This document shows, in pieces, positions 51,361-56,386 of a stretch of DNA of 56,386 bases. The DNA lies in assembly GCA_021772245.1 (NCBI GenBank), contig JAJFMH010000024.1, positions 1 through 56,386 on the forward strand, given 5' to 3'. Position numbers and translations under genes: made by a program. The notes under the pieces were generated by a model. That model did not search any database, was not told the origin of the DNA, and saw only the letters and a program-made list of their open reading frames with translations. Every line of letters starts with the position of its first letter. The stretch's first letter is position 1. The stretch comes from Chlamydiota bacterium (GTDB lineage: Bacteria; Chlamydiota; Chlamydiia; Chlamydiales; Simkaniaceae).

Positions 51361-52259
51361 AAAAAAATAAACTTATTTTAATCTCTTGCGTAATACTTTC
51401 TATGGCTTGCATTGAAAGAGGGTATTACAAACTCACGGATGGATTTTCATCAAAATCTATCAGTTCTGACTTCGCTTTCCAGGAAGAGTGGCAAACAGAT
51501 AATGATAATCAAGAGATTCTTAATGATATTTTATCTAACTCATTTAGATACCTAGCAAAAGGTTCACAAAGCTATGCTTTTGTTTCCGAAGATAATAAAT
51601 ATGTTCTTAAGTTCTTTAGACATAATAGATGGAGGCTCTCTCCTGTTTCTAAAGGACTAGCAAAGCTATTTGTTTTTCAAAAAAAATTACATGCATGGGA
51701 GAAAAAAAAGAGCGAAGTTTTACAAGATACCTTTGCAAGCTGCCTTGTCTCATTTTACACCTTTTTTGAAGAAACTGCTATGATTGCCCTACACTTAAAC
51801 AATACAGAGCATCTTCCGCATAAACTTATTCTATATGATAAACTTGGTAGAAAACACCAAATTGACCCAAATCAATTTACCTTTGCAGTCCAAAAAAAGG
51901 TCGAAATGACATCTGATGTACTCGAAAAATTTCGCAGGAACAATCAATTAAGCGAGGCAAAGAATGCTATTTCAGCGTTGATTGATTTTTCTACCCAAAG
52001 ATTTGAAAAGGGTTATCTAGATAAAGATCCTCATTTAATTCGAAACTTTGGATTCTTAGATGGCAAGGCTATTGAGATCGATATCGGAGGCTTCTATCAA
52101 GATCCCAAAAAAGACGCTTATTATTTTCATCATAATGAGATTGAAAAAATCAAACATAAGCTCCTTCCTTATCTTGAAAAAAATTTCCCTGAACTTTCCT
52201 TATTTGCTTTAGAAAAATTAAACAGAATTACCGCCTCATTCGATAATTCGAATGAATAA
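51357..52259 (+). CDS. Membrane-anchored kinase-like protein B, 300 aa
   Basis: Paralogue of the preceding protein. Signal or anchor in residues 5-18; LSMAC at 14-18 could be a relaxed lipobox. Matching landmarks: KGSQSYAFVSED (68-79), YVLKFF (K85), EETAMIAL (E138/E139), FAVQKK hinge (177-181), YLDKDPHLIRNFGFLDG (D222/D224, N230) and AIEIDIGGF (D242). Shared KLTDGF/KATDGF just after the anchor also ties the two. Conservation of K, D, N and D in both copies suggests nucleotide binding is kept. Coupled to gene A by ATGA. Confidence 0.7.
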   Translation: MKKNKLILISCVILSMACIERGYYKLTDGFSSKSISSDFAFQEEWQTDNDNQEILNDILSNSFRYLAKGSQSYAFVSEDNKYVLKFFRHNRWRLSPVSKGLAKLFVFQKKLHAWEKKKSEVLQDTFASCLVSFYTFFEETAMIALHLNNTEHLPHKLILYDKLGRKHQIDPNQFTFAVQKKVEMTSDVLEKFRRNNQLSEAKNAISALIDFSTQRFEKGYLDKDPHLIRNFGFLDGKAIEIDIGGFYQDPKKDAYYFHHNEIEKIKHKLLPYLEKNFPELSLFALEKLNRITASFDNSNE

Positions 52260-52261
52260 CC

Positions 52262-52289
52262 TTGCATTCATCGTAGTATTGCGTATGAT
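52262..52289 (+). promoter_or_regulatory. Promoter of the first oppA gene
   Basis: TTGCAT (52262-52267), 16 bp, TATGAT (52284-52289), with AAGGAG eight bases before the ATG at 52322. Confidence 0.6.
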
Positions 52290-52321
52290 TGTGAAGAATT
52301 TGGAAAAAAGGAGTTTTTTTA

Positions 52322-53920
52322 ATGCTAAAAAAAATCTTTGTTCTCATACTATTTTCGCCTTTTTTTTTCTCCAGCTGTAAACGCGCAAAAAATATTACAA
52401 ATAACAAGACGCTCTCGATTAATTTTTTTTACAACCCTATCACTATTGATCCTAGAAAAAAAAGTGATCCTGTCACGAGTACATTTCACTTCATGCTATA
52501 TGATGGGCTCACGCATTTAGAAGAAGACGGTTCTGTTACAAATGCGATCGCAGATCATATTGAAATTTCAGGTGATAAATTAAAATACACTTTTCACCTA
52601 AAAGATACATTTTGGTCAGATGGATCAAAACTTACTGCATATGACTTTGAGGCAAGCTGGAAAACGGTATTAGAGCCTGATTTTCCATCAGCTGTTGCGG
52701 GTCTATTTTACCCAATTAAAAATGCAGAAAATGCAAAAAAAGGTTTGAGAAGCATTAATGATGTAGGAATTACGGCAAAAGACCCTCTAACTCTTGTGAT
52801 TGAGCTTGAAAGGCCCACTCCCTATTTTTTAGAACTTACAGCCTATTCTGCTTACTTTCCACTCCCATCACAAATCGCTCAAAGTAAAAATAATTTTGAT
52901 GTGAATCATAACCGCATTTTTAACGGTCCTTTTGCCTTAAAAAAGTGGAAGCAAGATCACGAAATTATTTTGAGAAAAAACCCAAAATTTTGGAATGAAG
53001 AACATGTAAAGCTAGATCAAATTCACATATCACTTGTTCAAAATGAAGAAACTGCGCTTCAAATCTATCATAAAAACAAACTTCATTTTTTAGGTGGATT
53101 TACTTCCCCGTTACCTGTTTGCTCTTTGCCGAAGTTAAAGTCGGAGCAACAACTTAAAATAGTTCAAACCTCTGGTGCAAATTTCTGCACATTCAATTTA
53201 AAATCCCCCATTTTTAAAAATATCAATATCAGAAAAGCATTTGCTAATGCAATTGACAAAGAGTCAATCGTAAAAGATATTACCACTTTGGATGAAGTTG
53301 TTGCAGATAGATTAATTCCCACTTTTATGAAAAAAAAGGGCATCGAAATTGTGTATCAAGATGCAAAAAAAATAACTCCTTTAGAATTTTTAGAATTTGG
53401 TTTGCAGGAGCTTGGTTTGCAAAAAAAAGATTTGCCTCCAATCACATATGCCTATTTTAATACTGAACTTCAAAAAAATATTGCCGCTTCTTTGCAAAGT
53501 ACATGGCTTAAAAGCCTCGGGATAAAAGTTGAGCTACACCAGTACGATTTACAATATTTTTTGCAGCTCTTACATAGCAAAGAATTTGAAATTGCTCAAA
53601 TGTCCTGGATTACACAATACACAGACCCAATGAATATATTGGAGCGTTTTGAAGATAAGAATTCCTGTAAGAACTATGGTAGCTTCGAAAACAAAAATTA
53701 CCAAAAATTTTTACAAGATTCATTCTATGCAAAAAACCTAGATGATAGAAACAACTTGATACAAAAGGCAGAAAATATTCTTTTAGATGAGTTACCCATA
53801 CAAGCTCTCTATTTCTATAATTACGTCTATATTCAAAAAGAGTTTCTAAAAAACGTGCAAATTTCCCCTATTGGAACTTGCTTATTTCACTATGCTTATT
53901 TAGAAAATCAACCTACTTAA
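52322..53920 (+). CDS. oppA: OppA-type peptide-binding lipoprotein, copy 1
   Basis: 532 aa family 5 solute-binding protein. Lipobox FFSSC with Cys at about residue 19. Seen: NPITIDPRKKSDPVTS, LYDGLTHLEEDGSV, FWSDGSKLTAYDFEASWKTV, FNGPFALKKWKQDHEIIL, RKAFANAIDKESIV and TDPMNILERF near the end, the usual OppA order. Delivers oligopeptides to an Opp permease; no permease or ATPase gene follows in the window. Close tandem paralogue next to it, as with the multiple oppA copies of Chlamydia. Confidence 0.93.
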   Translation: MLKKIFVLILFSPFFFSSCKRAKNITNNKTLSINFFYNPITIDPRKKSDPVTSTFHFMLYDGLTHLEEDGSVTNAIADHIEISGDKLKYTFHLKDTFWSDGSKLTAYDFEASWKTVLEPDFPSAVAGLFYPIKNAENAKKGLRSINDVGITAKDPLTLVIELERPTPYFLELTAYSAYFPLPSQIAQSKNNFDVNHNRIFNGPFALKKWKQDHEIILRKNPKFWNEEHVKLDQIHISLVQNEETALQIYHKNKLHFLGGFTSPLPVCSLPKLKSEQQLKIVQTSGANFCTFNLKSPIFKNINIRKAFANAIDKESIVKDITTLDEVVADRLIPTFMKKKGIEIVYQDAKKITPLEFLEFGLQELGLQKKDLPPITYAYFNTELQKNIAASLQSTWLKSLGIKVELHQYDLQYFLQLLHSKEFEIAQMSWITQYTDPMNILERFEDKNSCKNYGSFENKNYQKFLQDSFYAKNLDDRNNLIQKAENILLDELPIQALYFYNYVYIQKEFLKNVQISPIGTCLFHYAYLENQPT

Positions 53921-53974
53921 AAAAAATAAAATCATTTATAATTATTTCACTTAAAAAGAACATGGATTAAATCT

Positions 53975-55591
53975 ATGAAAAAAATTATTCCCAGTTTGTT
54001 AACTTTAGTACTTTTTTTACTTTACTCATGTAAAAAGAGTGAAAATATCCAACCAGAGAAACAAATGTTAAAACTCAATTTTGCTCATGAGCCAAAAACT
54101 CTAGATCCAAGAAAAGGTGGTGATGTAATTTCCTCTACCGCGCAATTTATGTTATTCGAGGGACTCACAAGATTAAACAATGAAGGACAAGTTGAAAATG
54201 CCATTGCCGAAAGTATTTCCATCTCTGATGATAAAACAGAGTATACCTTTGTTTTAAAAAATACCTTCTGGTCCAATGGCGATAGACTAAAAGCTACCGA
54301 TTTTGAATATTCATGGAAAAAAATACTCGATCCAACGTTTCCATCTCCAAATGCTAATTTACTCTACCCTATAAAAAATGCAAGAGGGGTAAAAGAGGGA
54401 GTTGTTTCACCCGATCATGTAGGGATTAAAGCACTTAACGACTATACACTTTTTGTTAAACTCGAACACCCAACGCCCTATTTTTTAGAACTAATTTCCT
54501 TCTGCGTCTTTTTTCCTGTCAATCAATGGGTTGATCAGAACAATCCTAACTGGGCAAAAATATCAGATACCTCTTTCGTATCAAATGGCCCATTTTTGCT
54601 CCAAACCTGGAAAAGAAACCATGAATTTATTCTTATTAAAAATCCAACATATTGGGATCGAGATAACGTTTATCTTGATAAAATATACACAAGTTTTATT
54701 ACAGATGAAAACACTGCACTTCAAATGTATTCAAAAGGAGATTTAGATTTTTTAGGCACTCCCATATCAAACCTTCCTCTAGACTCACTACCAAATCTTT
54801 CAAAAGAAAATGAATTAAAATTCAAACCAGTTGGCGCATCTTCTTTTTGCAGCTTCAATGTCGCTAAGTTTCCTTTTTCTAATAAAAATATGAGAAAAGC
54901 CTTTTCAATTGCTCTTCATAGAAAAGCAATTGTAGAAAATATTGCTCCACTAGAGGCAAAAATTCCACCAACTTTTGTTCCTCCTGTCCTATTTCAAAAT
55001 ATTTTATCTGAAAAACTGATAAGTAACGATTTAGTACTTGCTGAAAAACATTTAAATCTCGGAATGCAAGAGTTAGGAATTAAGTTGGAAGATCTACAAA
55101 ACATAGTTTTTTCTTATCCAAGAATGCCATACTACCATAATTTGGCTCAAGCTGTGCAAGATTGCTGGCTTGAAACTCTTGGAATCAAAATTAAGTTAGA
55201 TCCATTCGAGTATAATAGTTTCCTAGATATAATCCAAAATAAAGACTATCAAGTAGGATTATTTTCTTGGGCAGCTCAGTACAATGATGCAATGAATATT
55301 TTGGAAAGATTCAAGTATAAGCATAATCCAAAAAATTATCCAGGATGGGAAAATGAGGAGTATATTAAACTTTTAGATCTTTCTAACAAGCAAAGTTCAG
55401 CAGCATTGCGCACAAAGTTCTTAAAAGAAGCGGAATCAATTATTCTTGAAGAGCTTCCACTTGCTCCTATTTTACATTGGAACTACTGGTACCTGCAAAA
55501 AGAGTATGCTAAAAACATCTATATTTCACCCATCGGATCCATACATTTTAGAAGTGTATCTATTCAAAAGGAGGCTATAAATGAGAACTAA
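53975..55591 (+). CDS. oppA: OppA-type peptide-binding lipoprotein, copy 2
   Basis: 538 aa. Lipobox LLYSC (Cys at about residue 19). Same landmarks as copy 1: PKTLDPRKGGDVISS, FEGLTRLNNEGQV, FWSNGDRLKATDFEYSWKKI, SNGPFLLQTWKRNHEFIL, RKAFSIALHRKAIV, and NDAMNILERFKY, with divergence in the pocket loops. A TATAAT at 53937-53942 lies 33 bases before the ATG, so it may have its own promoter. The gene overlaps the next by 11 bases. Duplication followed by ligand divergence is likely. Confidence 0.93.
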   Translation: MKKIIPSLLTLVLFLLYSCKKSENIQPEKQMLKLNFAHEPKTLDPRKGGDVISSTAQFMLFEGLTRLNNEGQVENAIAESISISDDKTEYTFVLKNTFWSNGDRLKATDFEYSWKKILDPTFPSPNANLLYPIKNARGVKEGVVSPDHVGIKALNDYTLFVKLEHPTPYFLELISFCVFFPVNQWVDQNNPNWAKISDTSFVSNGPFLLQTWKRNHEFILIKNPTYWDRDNVYLDKIYTSFITDENTALQMYSKGDLDFLGTPISNLPLDSLPNLSKENELKFKPVGASSFCSFNVAKFPFSNKNMRKAFSIALHRKAIVENIAPLEAKIPPTFVPPVLFQNILSEKLISNDLVLAEKHLNLGMQELGIKLEDLQNIVFSYPRMPYYHNLAQAVQDCWLETLGIKIKLDPFEYNSFLDIIQNKDYQVGLFSWAAQYNDAMNILERFKYKHNPKNYPGWENEEYIKLLDLSNKQSSAALRTKFLKEAESIILEELPLAPILHWNYWYLQKEYAKNIYISPIGSIHFRSVSIQKEAINEN

Positions 55592-56386
55592 CATTAAAGT
55601 TCGAGCTGGATTTCCATCACCTTCTCATTTAGACAAGAATCATAAAGACTATGTTAGTGCAATAGAGCAAAATATTATTGGTCTTTTAGAAAAAAACACC
55701 TCTTTTGAACCCAAAGAAAAAACAGAAGCAGAGCTACTTCAAGTCTTACCTGTTGTCTCCTCCTTTGTTGATGAAACAACTCCTTCAATTATAAAAATTT
55801 CACTAATTTGCGGAGCACAATATACACATGGTACAGGAATGTTTTCCTGTGATATTTGCAGTAGATGGCTTATACCAGGAAACCAATTACCCATTGTTTC
55901 CACAAGTTCACTTCTTTTTGAATTCGAGCATTTGCCTAAAACGAAATTTTTCTATCATGATGTTATTATTGAAGTGCAGCGAGACAGCGACTTGCAGATA
56001 ATTAAAGCAAATCTTCCTAAGGTTCTTTTGGAAATTAAATTAAGTATTTTAGCTGTACAACACGCAAGAAAAGTTGTTATTTCAAAAGAGCTTACATATG
56101 AGCAAAAAAAGCTCATTATTGAAGAAAATGTTGCATCTTTAATTAATCGTCCTTCTAAAATATTTGATAATTCTCTTTTTGATCAGGTACATCACCTACT
56201 TATCAAAGCTTCTGCAGAAAATAAAGAAACACAGATCAAGGATCAAATATCCCCTCTACTTGATCTCAAACCAAAAGCTTTTGATCGAGATATTTTTAAT
56301 GAAATTCAACATTTTGTTCTGCTCTACCGAAATAATTTTACAGGAATTCGAGATTTAAAACACTTATATCGGATTATTTCATACCA
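55581..56386 (+). CDS. Hypothetical protein, 3' end outside the window
   Basis: Open frame from the ATG at 55581 to the window edge (268+ residues), with AAGGAGG just upstream, the strongest binding site in this region, and an 11-base overlap with oppA copy 2. The start reads MRTNIKVRAGFPSPSHLDKN. The N-terminal part has a Cys-rich spot (MFSCDICSRWL, about residues 93-103) and the rest is helical with charged stretches. No signal or membrane span. Not recognised; the coupling to oppA suggests a joint role, perhaps in peptide use, but this is speculation. Confidence 0.8.
   Translation, partial: MRTNIKVRAGFPSPSHLDKNHKDYVSAIEQNIIGLLEKNTSFEPKEKTEAELLQVLPVVSSFVDETTPSIIKISLICGAQYTHGTGMFSCDICSRWLIPGNQLPIVSTSSLLFEFEHLPKTKFFYHDVIIEVQRDSDLQIIKANLPKVLLEIKLSILAVQHARKVVISKELTYEQKKLIIEENVASLINRPSKIFDNSLFDQVHHLLIKASAENKETQIKDQISPLLDLKPKAFDRDIFNEIQHFVLLYRNNFTGIRDLKHLYRIISY

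Noticed and set aside
1-56386. tRNA, rRNA, CRISPR or prophage elements
   Set aside because: Gaps were read for T-arm-like GTTCGAATCC stretches, regular repeats and phage genes; none found.

Overview
The window is a 56.4 kb piece of a low-GC (roughly 35-37% by eye), tightly packed bacterial chromosome that most likely belongs to a member of the Chlamydiota (Chlamydia-like, obligate intracellular). The evidence is a lysine/alanine repeat protein of the Hc2 histone type, a LcrH/SycD-type type III secretion chaperone next to hydrophobic translocator-like proteins, tandem OppA lipoproteins, a trpR-headed trp operon as in several Chlamydia species, and many coiled-coil or bilobed hydrophobic proteins with no clear homology outside this group. 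I cannot fix the family; a Rhabdochlamydia/Simkania/Parachlamydia-type lineage is possible. No rRNA, tRNA, CRISPR array or intact insertion sequence was seen.

Layout. 1-247: 3' end of an mnmM (ytqB) methyltransferase gene that is frameshifted as given. 425-6185: an unknown gene, then minus-strand nusB, murB, PHP phosphoesterase, folC and an exported protein. 6412-12184: mgtC, dps, a DnaQ-like exonuclease with a TTG start, treY and mnmA. 12311-15795: SnoaL-like exported protein, a symporter fused to a solute-binding domain, and a membrane-anchored hydrolase. 15842-23577: a compact minus-strand operon trpR-E-G-D-C-F-B-A plus DAHP synthase behind a 15-bp-arm palindrome overlapping its promoter. 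23622-32654: membrane sulfatase-fold enzyme, cytoplasmic trehalase, AsmA-like protein, TsaC/Sua5, TMEM14, exported superoxide dismutase, Inc-like protein, PAP2 phosphatase and the histone-like gene.

33172-38281: exported glutaredoxin-like protein, APC permease, rarA, a small unknown gene and hemL. 38626-41098: a four-gene cassette whose second gene is a LcrH/SycD chaperone and whose last two encode related hydrophobic proteins; I read it as a reduced or divergent type III translocon operon, and it is my main candidate for an undescribed system. 41173-43933: mlaE-mlaF-mlaD lipid transport operon with its own promoter. 44122-48741: three unknown, probably lineage-specific genes. 48786-56386: DHA2 drug-type MFS transporter, two tandem membrane-anchored kinase-like proteins, two OppA lipoproteins, and an unknown gene cut by the window edge.

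How the genes fit together. The trp cluster covers every step from chorismate to tryptophan and adds the first shikimate enzyme, under apparent TrpR autoregulation. TreY and a cytoplasmic trehalase point to trehalose turnover from glycogen-type glucan. The translocon-like cassette, Inc-like protein, exported SOD, peptide-binding lipoproteins and amino acid carriers fit host-cell interaction and host nutrient use. Calls were made by reading motifs only; no database searches were run.
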